DNA of 27,352 nt. Source: Protostelium mycophagum. Lineage: Eukaryota > Evosea > Variosea > Protosteliida > Protosteliaceae. The translations under genes were made by a program, and so were the position numbers. Each line of letters opens with the position of its first letter. The stretch's first letter is position 1. Shown piece by piece: positions 1-10,225 of the stretch. The DNA is taken from positions 1-27,352 of the forward strand of contig MZNV01001917.1 of assembly GCA_002081555.1 (NCBI GenBank), written 5' to 3'. The notes beneath the pieces were generated by a model. The model saw nothing but the letters and a program-made list of their open reading frames with translations. It was not told the DNA's origin and made no database searches.

Positions 1-535
1 TCCTTCCAAGCTCGTTTAGAAACGTGATGTTGACTCGGTAACAACCGACAGGGCTATGTTCTCCGGGGATGTCTCTGTGTTCAATGACAGCTCAACGCAC
101 ATTCCTGGACGATTCTTGACATTTTCGCTGTCACCTTCATGTTACGGCGCATTTTAGGCCGGATGGTGAAGTTCCGGCTTGACATCTATCCCCAGATATT
201 TTCTAAAATGAGCTGGCATCTGACACCGACAGCCATTTTCTGACGACCAGGCCAGTGCCCATTTCGCGATCGCGCCTGCCTGTGGTGACAGGGACAAATC
301 TCGAACTAAATATCTAATTTACGAGTGTTTTCTTCCCAGATGCATGTTGAGGCATGGTCGACTGATCATTCATGATTTTACAGTGGCCAAATAACGTAAT
401 TTCCACATGGTAATACATTTGATCTTGTAAAACTTGGTGATGTGGGAACTCTCCTTGCCCCAAACAATTGCATGACGGAGGGAAAGAGGGCCTGAAGAAT
501 TATTGTTTTGGTAATTCTTTGATTCGTTTTAAATA
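1..535. other. No gene supported
   Basis: I see no convincing coding region here. The minus strand has a short open stretch ending in a TAA at 16-18 and running back to about position 140 (it reads ...NRPGMCVELSLNTET...), which could be the last exon of a gene lying mostly outside the window. It is under 40 codons, has no family resemblance and is not called. The rest is mixed-composition, probably intergenic DNA upstream of the Exo70 gene. Confidence 0.4.
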
Positions 536-697
536 AAGAGGACAACGATGGAGACTAAATGTATCAACATGATGGAACATTTTTATTATTTCTCCGCTAA
601 TCTTCAACTCAAATTTAAGAGGACAACGATGGAGACTAAATGTATCCACATGATCGAACGTTTTTATTATTTCTCCGCTAATCTTCAACTCAAATTT
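536..697. repeat. 81-bp direct tandem repeat, two copies
   Basis: Two adjacent copies (about 536-616 and 617-697) share GAGGACAACGATGGAGACTA and TTTTATTATTTCTCCGCTAA and differ at only a few positions. The period, 81 bp, is 27 codons, so open frames pass through it on both strands: the minus strand reads a repeated ...KFELKISGEIIK... segment and the plus strand a repeated METKCI... segment. It ends 59 bp before the Exo70 start codon, so it probably lies in that gene's promoter or 5' leader. No transposon ends are visible. Confidence 0.85.
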
Positions 698-755
698 TCT
701 GTCTTCTGTTGTAGATCCGTCAAACACAACACGAGATGGAGTGGCATGTTGCAAG

Positions 756-3700
756 ATGAGTGCTGAGGTGGTCCTTGACCCGGTGTTTATCGAGACAGAG
801 AGGATATTTAAAGAGGAGACCTCTTTACGAAAGTATGGCAGTGGAAGAGGGGAGGTAGTAATACTCACTGGAAGTAGACTTTTGTGATGATTGATCTTTA
901 GATCTCACAAAATGCAACAGTGACCGATCCATTCTTTGACCAATGTGCGAAAGATATCGATTTTGTTGTGGGGAGCCTTCAGAGTTACGAAGAGATGACA
1001 AACAAAATGACTTCTATATTATCCTCGTTAGAGAACCGATTGTCACAACTGCGCACGGAGATCGATCCCATCCATGCCGATACTACACGCCTAAAAAATA
1101 CACATGCAAGTGAGAAGTAACATCAGCCAACACAAAGACGATCTCTTCAAGACATTAACACATCAAAGAAGGGTAGGTCATTTCAGAAAATTAATGACGT
1201 ACATGTTTTTGTTGCTTGCACACTAATCTTCATTGATACTACTGTACAGATGTGTTTTTTCGTGTTAATGTCAAAATGGAACGAAACAATGTGTCCATAT
1301 TTGGACTTGCAAATATACAGTCCACAGATCATTTCTTCTACGTCCCTATCTCATTCGTGCCACGAAGCATGATCATCACCTGCAGCGATGCATGCCATGA
1401 GTTGTCGATTCTAAACTTAAAGGATTTAGGTTTGTGGCAAGTTCTCCTGCCGATTTAGACTCTTATCTGGCGAGAATGGACAAGTTATATTCCGCGATGC
1501 AATTTATTTCTGCCCACAAAAACTTCAAGAGCTCAGAAAAAGCCACGGCCCAACTGGTGAGTCGCGTTGTAGACGGAGATGACGTCATCATATGAGATAT
1601 CTTAAAGGATGACAGAGAGCTCTCAGAGATGTCGCGATTGGGTTCTGTGACCAGGCTTTTGTACATCTTTTAATACGAGATAGTGTGCCGATTGAATTGT
1701 CTCCATATAATGCCCCCGACAAGGTAGAATTTTATCAGAAATTTCGTGGAATTTCTTTCGGACTTTTGACGGGAATTTTGAAATCTTCGTGGAATTTCTT
1801 TTGAAATTTCTCTGAAAAATTGATTTCAACTGGTGGCATTAAACATTCTTCTGAATCTTCTAATGCAACAACATAAATTATATTTTTAATCATTGGTGAT
1901 CACCAAAATTTTATTAAATCTAAACACCACCAGCAACCTCCAAAAGAACTTGTCATCATCCAGAAGGACGGTATCTGTGAGATAAAGAAATTGATTCAGC
2001 GGTTCAAGACCTTTGGCTGCGGGAATTACCTGAAGGATTATAAAGATAGAAGGGGTAAGATGGTCATCGCGGCGCTGCGGAAACTCGCGCCAGAGAAGAC
2101 TGCAAAGGAAGAGGTGCAAGGAAAATCGGACCACCCACTGATCATATTCTACCGGATAGCCGTGGCTTTATTTCAGGTGAATTTTCTTCGAAATTTCGAG
2201 GAAATTTCGAGGGTGAATTCGTCTATCCGTTGAGAGATTTGAATTTTGAAAATTGCAGGCGGAGGGAAACATGGTGCAAGAGCTTTTTGGGCCGGAGCAT
2301 TTGAACACAACGTACTTCGAACTCATTAGCTCCCCAATTGAATTGATGATGGAGATGGGAGAGTCTTTCATGAAGACCAAAGGAAACCTAGACAAGGGTG
2401 AGTTGTAGATGTCGTTGTAGATTGACGACTGAGATTTCGCGGAGGTTTCGGAGCTTTCGCTTTGGTGGATGTCTGGTATAATCTTGGATTGATCTTGCAG
2501 AACACACCCGGACCTCTTGGTGTAAGCCGTACTTTTGACACCTGACACCTGACATCTGACATCTGACATCTGACGTATCCAGGGCGGCTCCAACTCCACT
2601 CTGGGCAAGAAGTATTTTTCCGATTTTAAAGACATGAGAGAAAGATGCAGCGCGGGAGCCGTTCATTGTCTTGAAGCTTTCGAGACATCAGTGAGGGAAG
2701 ACACAAAACCTCTTCCTTTGGACGGGACAATCCACGAGCTCACTTCTAACTGTTGTGTATTTGTAAGGAGGATGGTGAATGTGAGGCCAAAGATAGAGTC
2801 TTTGAAATCGGAGAATAATTGGGTCAGCAGTTATGTTGGTGAGGATTTCTCTTGTTTAGAATTGTAGACGTGATTTTATTTGTGATGGAAAATAAATGAC
2901 ATAAGGATGAGCAACTGCCAAAAATATTTGCAGGTTGTAGTTGGTGAAAACCATAAACTTCTGTCAGAAAATCCAAATTTACCAAAGTGATTGTTGAAAA
3001 ATTGGTCAAAAAATATTAATATTAATTATAAAATTCCAACAAAATCTAATAATATCAGAGGAGGTGATTGGCACTCTACAAACGAGTTTGGCCACAAAAG
3101 CCAGATCTAGAAAAGAAGCAACTATAATCCCCTCTGTCTTCCTGATGAACAATTTTTATTTCATTCTGAGAACCATCTCACAACCGGGTACGTTTACAAC
3201 GTTGTAGATGGAACTTTTGTTGAGGATTGCAGATATTTCTGGTGTCATTCCAAACGCCAAAAAAATGTGCGTGGAGCTGGAGGCCGCCGTAACCGAGCAA
3301 CAGGGAATCTACAGAATGAGGTATTCTCTTCGAAATTTCCATTTGACAGGTCGTATCGAAATTTCACTCAATTTTCACAGTTGGAACAAGGCCGTGGATG
3401 CACTCCGCCCAGACATGCAAAGCTCGACGAGGTCACCGACACAAACGATCATCGCGCATGTAGCTAAAAAGGACAAGAAGATCGTGAAGAAATCATTTTC
3501 TACATTTAATGAGGAATGGGAGAAGGGGAAGGAGGTGATTTTTTATAATATTTTTTTTATATAAAATAAGGTGATTTTTTTAAATAATTTTTTTTATAAA
3601 AAAATAAGGAGGTGATTTTTTAACGATTTTTTATCAAAAATAATATTAAGATTGCGGAAAAACCGCAGCACAAAACAAACTTTCTGATTTAAATTATAAT

Positions 3701-4078
3701 ATGAAATCAAAATATATATTTATTTTTATAAAATGATGGTCAGGCACAATCAACTTGCTCTGTCCCCGACGATCAACTCCGGAAGAAAATCATAAATGAC
3801 CTCACCGTTTTGATCGCTCAGCCGTACACCACCTTCTACAACGCGTAAGACGCATCTTTCTCTTATAACTCAAAGTGTTCAGGCACGCAAACACAGCATT
3901 CACGAAGAATAAGACGAAGTATGTCAAGTATAAACCGGAAGACATCGTTGCTGGGCTGATGCAGTTTTTTGAGGGAAGGGTGATGCCAAACACGAAATCG
4001 GAGTCCCGGATAGGTGCAAATTCTAATCAAACAAATCTCTCGGGGCTCTGCCGCCGCAAGAGACGAGTGTTTTGTTGA
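756..4078 (+). CDS. EXO70: Exocyst complex component Exo70 (EXOC7)
   Basis: Exo70 is a helical-rod exocyst subunit that binds plasma-membrane phosphoinositides and tethers secretory vesicles. Exons: 756-854, 902-1109, 1152-1172, 1402-1556, 1616-1723, 1934-2176, 2259-2397, 2445-2521, 2583-2838, 3059-3187, 3233-3320, 3381-3534, 3744-3844 and 3883-4078; they close to 657 residues, close to animal Exo70 (about 650-735). Family landmarks are the N-terminal coiled coil (MTSILSSLENRLSQLRTEID), PADLDSYLARMDKLYSAM, the central PLDGTIHELTSNCCVFVRRM and the C-terminal FTKNKTKYVKYKPEDI, which matches the conserved FTKNPEKYIKY block. The start is the first ATG in frame with the coiled coil. The last about 30 residues past QFFEG are not family-like; a short terminal intron at 3990 giving an earlier stop is possible. 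The gene is convergent with the cyclase. Identity is firm; exon 1 and the C-terminal tail are less certain. Confidence 0.92.
2536..2574. repeat. Heptanucleotide tandem repeat in an Exo70 intron
   Basis: Five full copies plus a partial one of the 7-mer TGACAYC (two TGACACC, three TGACATC, then TGAC) sit in the intron 2522-2582, just before its acceptor. This is a simple microsatellite. No function is evident; its closeness to the splice acceptor could affect splicing if it is length-polymorphic. Confidence 0.85.
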
Positions 4079-4305
4079 AAGAAATGCTGAAGACATCAAA
4101 ACAGTAGATGTGTCTTTGTGGCAGAGCCACAGATCAAAACTACTATCAAGAGTAGAATCTCAATCGATGCAGGGGCGACCGGCAGAAGGACGACAAAGTA
4201 TTTCCACTTCCGAAAAGGACAAATGAAGCATACATAGTGAATCATCTCGTCTTCGTCTTCAGAGTTGAATGTATATATTACAAATGTTTTATACTATTTC
4301 AATTA
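4079..4305. other. Convergent intergenic region
   Basis: These 227 bp separate the convergent 3' ends of Exo70 and the cyclase. I see no coding potential. The sequence is AT-rich towards 4265-4305, and the AAATAATA/ATTATTT runs there could serve either transcript as 3'-end signals, but no strict AATAAA is placed convincingly for both genes. Confidence 0.4.
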
Positions 4306-6989
4306 TTATTTCGATAACATATCCACTCGTCGCCACCCCTTGTCTTGTGCGGCCTCTATTCGTCCTCTTAAGAATATCGTCGGTTTGTCTTCTGGAAATC
4401 TTTCCAAGAGCCTTTCCACACTGCGCATAGAGGACTCGAGCATCTGGCTCTCGTAAAGATGGAGTGCTTCTTCGTACATTTCGTTCATCTCTTTCCGCTC
4501 ATCAGTGTATCCTGATACTTCGTAGAGTGCTGTCTCTTTGAGTTTTCCCGCCACTAGAACTGTGGCGATCTTCCTCGTTGAAAACACCTCCTTGTCTAAT
4601 TTGGAATGTGTCGCTTCTGTGATTAAAATATTTGTGCCGTAGTATTTGTTGGCGTTCTCTATCCGTGAGGCCAGATTCACGTTGTCCCCGATGCAGGTGT
4701 AGGCTAGCCGTTGGCTGCTACCCATATTTCCCGCCAAAACATCACCCGAGTTGATGCCCACTCGGTGGACTAGCTCCAGTTCGTACAACTTCTTCCACCT
4801 CTTGTTCAGTGTGCGAAGGTGCTGGCTGCATTCCACGGCCGCTTGACAAGCGGCACTCTCATGACTCGGCAGTGATGATGGCACATTGAAAAGTGCCATG
4901 ATGCAGTCCCCGATGTATTTATCTATCACTCCACCGTGCTGAAAAAATGTAAATAAAAGCATCCTTAAAGACATAAGCTCACATGAATGATAATAGAGGT
5001 CATAGCTTCCATGTACTCCTCTGTGATTGTTCCGAGAATTTCAGGGTCGACCGTCTCGGCCATCGTGGTGTAGTCTTTAATGTCTTGAAAAAGTATTGTC
5101 GCTTGTGCCGCTTTGAGATATGGAATAGCCTCCCTCTACAACGGTCAGAAAAATCTATTTTTAGCAATCACCTTTGATTTCAAGATGTGCTTGATGATTT
5201 CTATCGGTACAAATTTACAAAACGAGTTCAAAGCAGCGTGCATCATGATGAAGGATTTGTACAGTTTTGATGCTTCTAAAAATGGGGGTTCTGAGAGATT
5301 ATTCAATTCAAGCTCCAGCCTTGACACCTGCTTCGGTCAATAAAACAGAAACATTCATCAGCTTCACCTTCTCTAATTCGTCTGAAAGGTGATATAAAGA
5401 CGACGTCAGAAAATACATCAAGAGGACGATTGGAAATAAGGCGGTGAGGCAAACACCCATGCAGATCAGGGCAGAATTGCGCAAGAAATCGTCTTCCTCT
5501 ACAGGGATGAGGGTGAATATAGTCCAGTTAAGGTTGGACACGTTCAAAAGCAGACCCTTCATATTATAGTCTGCTCCTGCAGTACGTCAGATGACGTATC
5601 AAAAATAAAACATAAAATGATTATAAATACCATTATATGAGATAGTCGAAAGACTTGAAGGGTTCTGCTTATATGCTTGATAAGAGAGTTGAATCCATTG
5701 AAGATTTGTATTCGTCACATCGATACTCGCCGAACTAGTACAACGTCAACTTGATAAATTATATCTGACCTCACCTTGTGAAGTTAAAAGGGAAGAGGCT
5801 GGTTGAAGTCGCCACAACATCCGCATCCGCACCCGCAATCCAGAGCAGGGCTCCGGTCAGCTGCTGGGACCTTACCGTTTCGGCCAACATAGTTTCAATT
5901 CTGTCCTCTTCAACTGACAATAGGATATCAAGACTTACTGCAAAGTGGAGATACAGGTGCTAAACGCTCCGAGCGCCACCCCGTTTTGGCAATAATTCAT
6001 CCTTCGGCACAAACTCCCCGTCGGGGTCTTCTGACTGCTGATGTAGTACAGCGGTGGGGCCCAATACCGTGGTGCGTCGCACCCGGCGCTGAGGTTGGGC
6101 ACAAAATATTGGGCAGGGTATGGAGATATAAAATCGGGACTGACATGTGTTACCGAGAAAATCACGAGAAGAAAACTCACGGTCCTGAGAAGTTGACAGA
6201 AGAGATGCTCATGTTGGATGGAACATGCCACGAGAGAGTTTGGCCCGCTAAACTATTGACGGGAAACCCTTCTATGATTGCGCTCAATCTGCCGGTTGAT
6301 GCCACCCCAAGCGGCTGGAACGAATGTGAATGACAGATGACATGATGATGTATCGCTGAGTGTTGTATATACCTTCCCATCCCTCCAGTCAAACCGAATC
6401 ATAAAGAAGGTGTTTAAAAGAGGGTACCCTAGATCTCGCCATAACTCCAACTGAGATAAATAATTCGGAGCCTCCACAGCACTTAGATTGAGATTGGGCT
6501 GTATGACGTTTTGACTTCTCATCTGAAAAGAAGTGACTGCACAAATGAGCTGATCACAAACAAAGATGACGTATATTTTTTAAATACGCACTTGTTGACA
6601 AGGAATCATCTGTCCATGCTAACATTGTGCCAAGTTGAAATTCGATGATGGTGCAGATGGCTTTCTGTTGCGAAAGGACACTCGTTTCTTTCAATTGTTT
6701 TAGCCTATAATATCCCACCAAACTGATGACAAGTGAAGATAAGATGATGAAGACGACAGCGATTGACACCGATATGCACCTGATTGAGGAGATTTTCCTC
6801 AAACCACTGACTCTGAAAATATTGTCAATCGCGACTAGCTCAGTTGACAACTCACATGGAAGATTTGTTGCCTCCCTTTGATGATGCAGAGCTACGAAGG
6901 CTGCTGGCTGAACTCATACGACTCATAATTCCATTTATGGGCTGTTTCGGTTCTTCATCGAGATTGATCACCACCGACCTCTTGTCCAT
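4306..6989 (-). CDS. Membrane adenylate cyclase with extracellular Cache-like domain
   Basis: This is a class III nucleotidyl cyclase, predicted to make cAMP at the plasma membrane in response to an extracellular ligand. The start is the ATG at 6987-6989; exon 1 (6856-6989) is a Ser-rich cytosolic leader and exon 2 (ending 6812) gives the first membrane helix (CISVSIAVVFIILSSLVISL). An extracellular region follows, including WTIFTLIPVEEDDFL, typical of a Cache C-terminus, then a second helix (ICMGVCLTALFPIVLLMYFL), a linker with KFVPIEIIKHILK, and the catalytic domain. Both metal aspartates are present (FQDIKDYT, YIGDCIMALF), as are GINSGDVLAGNMG and IGDNVNLASRIE. Substrate-selecting positions look like Lys (DKYIGD) and Thr (YTCIGD), the bacterial-type adenylate cyclase pattern. 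One acceptor is CCGTTGTAG (near 5142). Exon joins in the extracellular half (about 5600-6550) are only partly resolved. A guanylate cyclase is less likely given the Lys/Thr pair. Confidence 0.85.
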
Positions 6990-7095
6990 GAAGAGCTTCA
7001 TCAGCCTCTGTCGTCGGGTATTTTCTAAATGTCCTAAAACAGCACGGAATATTTTCCCACGGTAAATATCCGTTAAGTCACGGAAAATTTCAGGA

Positions 7096-7334
7096 GGTCA
7101 GAATGTGCTAAATTTAGAATATTATTCGTAAGGGGGGTGACTCTCGGCGAAATTGGAAGTCAATGATATGGACAAGAATTCTACAGCGGCGGCTCAGAAT
7201 CGAGCAACTTTAGGATGGTCAGAATGTGCTAAATTTAGAATATTATTCGTAAGGGGGGTGACTCTCGGCGAAATTGGAAGTCAATGATATGGACAAGAAT
7301 TCTACAGCGGCGGCTCAGAATCGAGCAACTTTAG
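7096..7334. repeat. 118-bp near-identical tandem duplication
   Basis: Copies 7096-7213 and 7217-7334 look identical by eye, including GGTCAGAATGTGCTAAATTT and GACAAGAATTCTACAGCGGC, with three bases between them (period 121). Each copy carries an ATG followed by the same 15-codon opening (MDKNSTAAAQNRATL). The downstream copy continues into a longer frame; the upstream copy reads into the second repeat and stops. The lack of divergence points to a recent event. It lies in the divergent spacer between the cyclase and the downstream gene. Confidence 0.92.
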
Positions 7335-9405
7335 AACAAATTCGGTCGAGAGGTGATTCCACGTCAGATGCTGTGTGGCTGTATATTTGCGCAACGGCGG
7401 GTTTAACATCTGTCATGGGTTTATAGAAGCTTTGTCACGCGAGTGTCTCTGGATGTTCATCAATAGTCGTTTTCAATTCTTTTGTATTAATAATAATAGA
7501 AGTCTATAAAATAGATTCTCCTTCGTATTCGTCTATTAATATTCTTCTGAAGAAAATATTTTTCAAACAGGTGGTGTCAGTGCAGCGAACACTTTTCGCC
7601 GAAAGTTGCTGTCAATCTGTTATTTCTTTTGAAAACAGCAACAGCAATCACCGAGGTGGAGGATGAATCAGGTGTACCCTGAGACACCAGCCAATAAAGA
7701 CATCATAGAACCTACGGATAAGCGAGTCACATCTGGGTCACTCAAGTAAACAAAAAATGAGATGTCATTGGTCTTGAGATCATGATACATTTCTGGTCTC
7801 GCAAGAATATCCAACTCATTTTAACAGGGCCTCACGTTCTTCGTCCCTTTCACTCAACGCTGGAGGAAAGAGTTCCTTTATAAGGTAATGAGTCTCATCT
7901 TTGTAGCCCAACGTTTGACTTGTTGATTTAATCATGACATACATTTTTTTAATCCTCTATTGAAAATAACATGTCGCCTGAAACATTTTCTAGGAGATCT
8001 AATCCGAATCTCATATTTGTATCGAGCACGTCTTGCGAGCCACCAGATAGCAGCAGCAGCAATCAGTATCACATAAAATTAGGAGATTTTACCGATCGAA
8101 AAAACATACAACAGAGCATCAGCATGCCGAGTAGTCCTTCTAAAGAAAGAGTCAGCAACCAAAGGTAACTTTTCTATTTTGGCGGGAAGTTTAGCACATA
8201 TGATTACTGCTAGAGGCAAAGACAATAACTGTTAATCATCTCCACATTCTAGAGGATGTACAAAATGTCAAAAGTGATTGTCAAAACAAGATGATTACAT
8301 GAAATCGAAAAGTTGGATCTCATATCTGCAATAAGATTACGTCTATGGCGCTGCGGCTCTGCCGCATCATGAAACTTTTGTCTTCACATTTTTTTGAGAA
8401 CATAGCCCAGAATATTCAAAGAATTTTAATTCACATTTTCAACATAATTTCTAAGAGCTTTCAGGGCGAGTCTGTCTGCCAGAGAGTTGCACACACCTGC
8501 TGAACCTCCACCAGAATATTCGAATGGAACTCGTGAGTTTTCCGTGAAACTCACCTGACGAATTTTCAACAAATTTTCTCTGCCTTTTTTAGCACAGAGA
8601 AGAAATACGTAAACCAGAATTCGTCTTGATTCTGCGAATGTCGCAGTGTAGAGACGGTGTAATTGCAAACTTCTTGCAGCAATCTCACCCAGACAAATAT
8701 CTTTCACTCGCTATAAAAATAAAACCCCAATCTGCGGCTCAAAGTCTTCATTTCTGAGGTCCGCCGTTGTACATTTGAACAGGATGTTTTTTCGCGATTA
8801 AAATTTTACTGCAACGTATTTTCCAAACATTTTTCAGCAGCTTCGCCCCACCAAATTTTGAAGCGGCTATCTATACTGTCACAAAGTCTCACGTCGACAG
8901 CGACCCTCCCTCCCCTCGACCCCCCGAAGCCGCAGGAACATTGTACAGAACCGAAAACCAACGGAAAACACAGCGAGCCGACAACCCCAAGGACAAATAT
9001 GAGTACGAACCCCTCCTTCAGATTCAAATCGGCTTTGGACATGTACGACGAAGAGCTTGAGAAGTTTAGAACAAAATACAAGTTCGACGCGGTACCAGCA
9101 GACGCTCATATAGACGTGGTGAGCTATCTTTAGTATCTGCACGTGGGTGTGCACGGAGATCGATTCTGAGGTTCAGGGTTCGATTACTGCCACTACCATT
9201 TTTTTTATTCTGTGGGGATGAGTATTGACTTTGCCAGAAAAACTTTCAAAATAAAAAATTTGTAATAGAGAAGACGAAAACACGGCTAAGGCAAGAGAAA
9301 GAAGAAGAGAGGGAGAGGCGCCGAAAAGAGAAGGACCTTGAGAGAAGACGCAGGAACCTCGCCATCAAGAAAGCGGCGACATCTGAAGCAGTGACACCAT
9401 TCTAG
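7289..9405 (+). CDS. Unrecognised multi-exon protein, Ser-rich with basic C-terminal helix
   Basis: I do not recognise the family. Exons that splice in phase are 7639 (or an ATG at 7663)-7745, 7828-7884 and 7994-8164, giving a low-complexity Ser/Asn/Pro-rich region (KASRSSSLSLNAGGKSSF, QQSISMPSSPSKERVSNQR). A later exon (about 8838-9120) encodes SALDMYDEELEKFRTKYKFD, and the last one (9271-9405) a highly charged helix (RLRQEKEEERERRRKEKDLE) ending TSEAVTPF. The first candidate exon starts at the downstream duplicated ATG at 7289. Two joins are unresolved: 7289 to 7639, and 8164 to 8838, where the phase from upstream favours a different frame than the one with the better downstream continuation. 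The 5' and 3' halves may therefore be two genes. The charged helix suggests a coiled coil or nucleic-acid-associated segment, nothing more. Confidence 0.45.
8426..8707 (-). CDS. Tentative antisense ORF inside a long intron
   Basis: A 93-codon open frame lies opposite the about 670-nt intron of the surrounding plus-strand gene. Residues such as EIAARSLQLHRLYTATFAES and GRENLLKIR look protein-like, and a GTGAGT donor follows KIRQ, so it may be an exon rather than a complete gene. Just upstream on the minus strand (about 8720-8785) the same frame reads ADLRNEDFEPQIG before a TAG, which hints at another exon or a decayed copy. No family is recognised and chance is not excluded. Confidence 0.25.
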   Translation of the reverse strand: MKDICLGEIAARSLQLHRLYTATFAESRRILVYVFLLCAKKGRENLLKIRQVSFTENSRVPFEYSGGGSAGVCNSLADRLALKALRNYVENVN

Positions 9406-9524
9406 ACAGATTTGGGAAATGGAGAGGATCATTGAAGCCAAAAGAGGATGATGATGAAAGAGCTTCCGTCATGCTTGTTTTTATACATATCCATGAATTG
9501 AACGGCCTTCATCATCTTCATTCT

Positions 9525-9842
9525 TCAAATGGAGCGGCCCATCCAGTGACCTGAGTTCTTTAGAAGGAAATGATCATGATCACGAAAGACACTTCACTAC
9601 CTCTTGGCCGTATTGTCTCTGATCTCATGATCAGATCGATTGTTGTCATTTCAATGGAGACCTGCTCTCACCTCGGAAGATACGTCCCATGTTCTGTAAA
9701 TGAGGCAGGTGTCAATCAGACGTTGAGCCTGCTCGGTGATGCCAGCCTCTTCGAACAATTTCTCAGCACAAGTCCTCGCTTCCTCAGAGGCAGGCTCCAG
9801 TGCACTTCCACGACCGCTAAAGAATGTGGGTGTGTGGCTCAT
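9525..9842 (-). CDS. Small hypothetical protein, 67 residues, two exons
   Basis: Exon 1 (9672-9842) starts MSHTPTFFSGRGSAL and runs through EEARTCAEKLFEEAGITEQA and RLIDTCLIYRTWDVSSE; a GTGAGA donor and a TAAAG acceptor join it in phase to exon 2 (9525-9557), which encodes NSGHWMGRSI and a stop. Composition and clean splicing support a real gene. The middle looks like two amphipathic helices. There is no signal peptide, membrane segment or known motif. It is convergent with the preceding plus-strand gene. Confidence 0.5.
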
Positions 9843-9902
9843 TGTTCGTTGCAGATGTGAAGATTGAAATATCAATATCCAAAAAGAAATTCATTACGTA
9901 AT

Positions 9903-10139
9903 TTATTCAAGGAACAGCATTTCAAGCCAAAGGTGGTGCAGAAGCCAACGAAACTCATCGGGGCTCCATTCATATGCAAAGTTGTCTCCGAGTTCTTCTC
10001 TTGAGAGTGCCCGCTGGGACAACGTTTGTAGGTCGACATTCGTGTGCTCGACGAAGATCCCAGTCCTTTTATGGAGGGAAAGGTGAACTCGTGTAGAACT
10101 GAACCCTCCCGTCTTCACTGGTTGGTGATCCTCTTTCAA
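9903..10139 (-). CDS. Tentative C-terminal exon of an unrecognised minus-strand gene
   Basis: The 3' part of this frame (REELGDNFAYEWSPDEFRW to ...WLEMLFLE, stop at 9903) has protein-like composition. The N-terminal part is less convincing; an intron ending in CCCAG near 10012 would join RALSREEL to an upstream exon reading NHFQVERGSPTSEDGR in another frame. The region would share its 5' flank with UBC12. No family is recognised; it could instead be the 3' part of a short gene whose start I cannot place. Confidence 0.3.
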   Translation of the reverse strand: MKEDHQPVKTGGFSSTRVHLSLHKRTGIFVEHTNVDLQTLSQRALSREELGDNFAYEWSPDEFRWLLHHLWLEMLFLE

Positions 10140-10225
10140 CTTGAAAATGATTTTTCAGCAAACTACAACGACGGACTAACGAATTTTCGAAAGGTGAACC
10201 ATTTTCATACGATCCCACAGAGCAC

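Noticed and set aside
500-868. 122-codon minus-strand frame as a gene
   Set aside because: It overlaps the in-phase first exon of Exo70 and much of its length is the 81-bp repeat read in frame; no independent support.
1110-1137. A 28-nt Exo70 intron
   Set aside because: The acceptor at 1151 gives a 42-nt intron and HANINTSKK, which fits the family and the next exon phase.
3188-3207. A 20-21-nt ultra-short intron with TTTACAACGTTGTAG at its end
   Set aside because: That boundary breaks the reading phase; using the later acceptor GATTGCAG at 3232 gives a normal 45-nt intron and the family-like residues DISGVIPNAKK.
9130-9205. tRNA-like GGTTCGATTAC segment
   Set aside because: The bases flanking the T-loop-like sequence do not pair and no acceptor-stem partner is present upstream.
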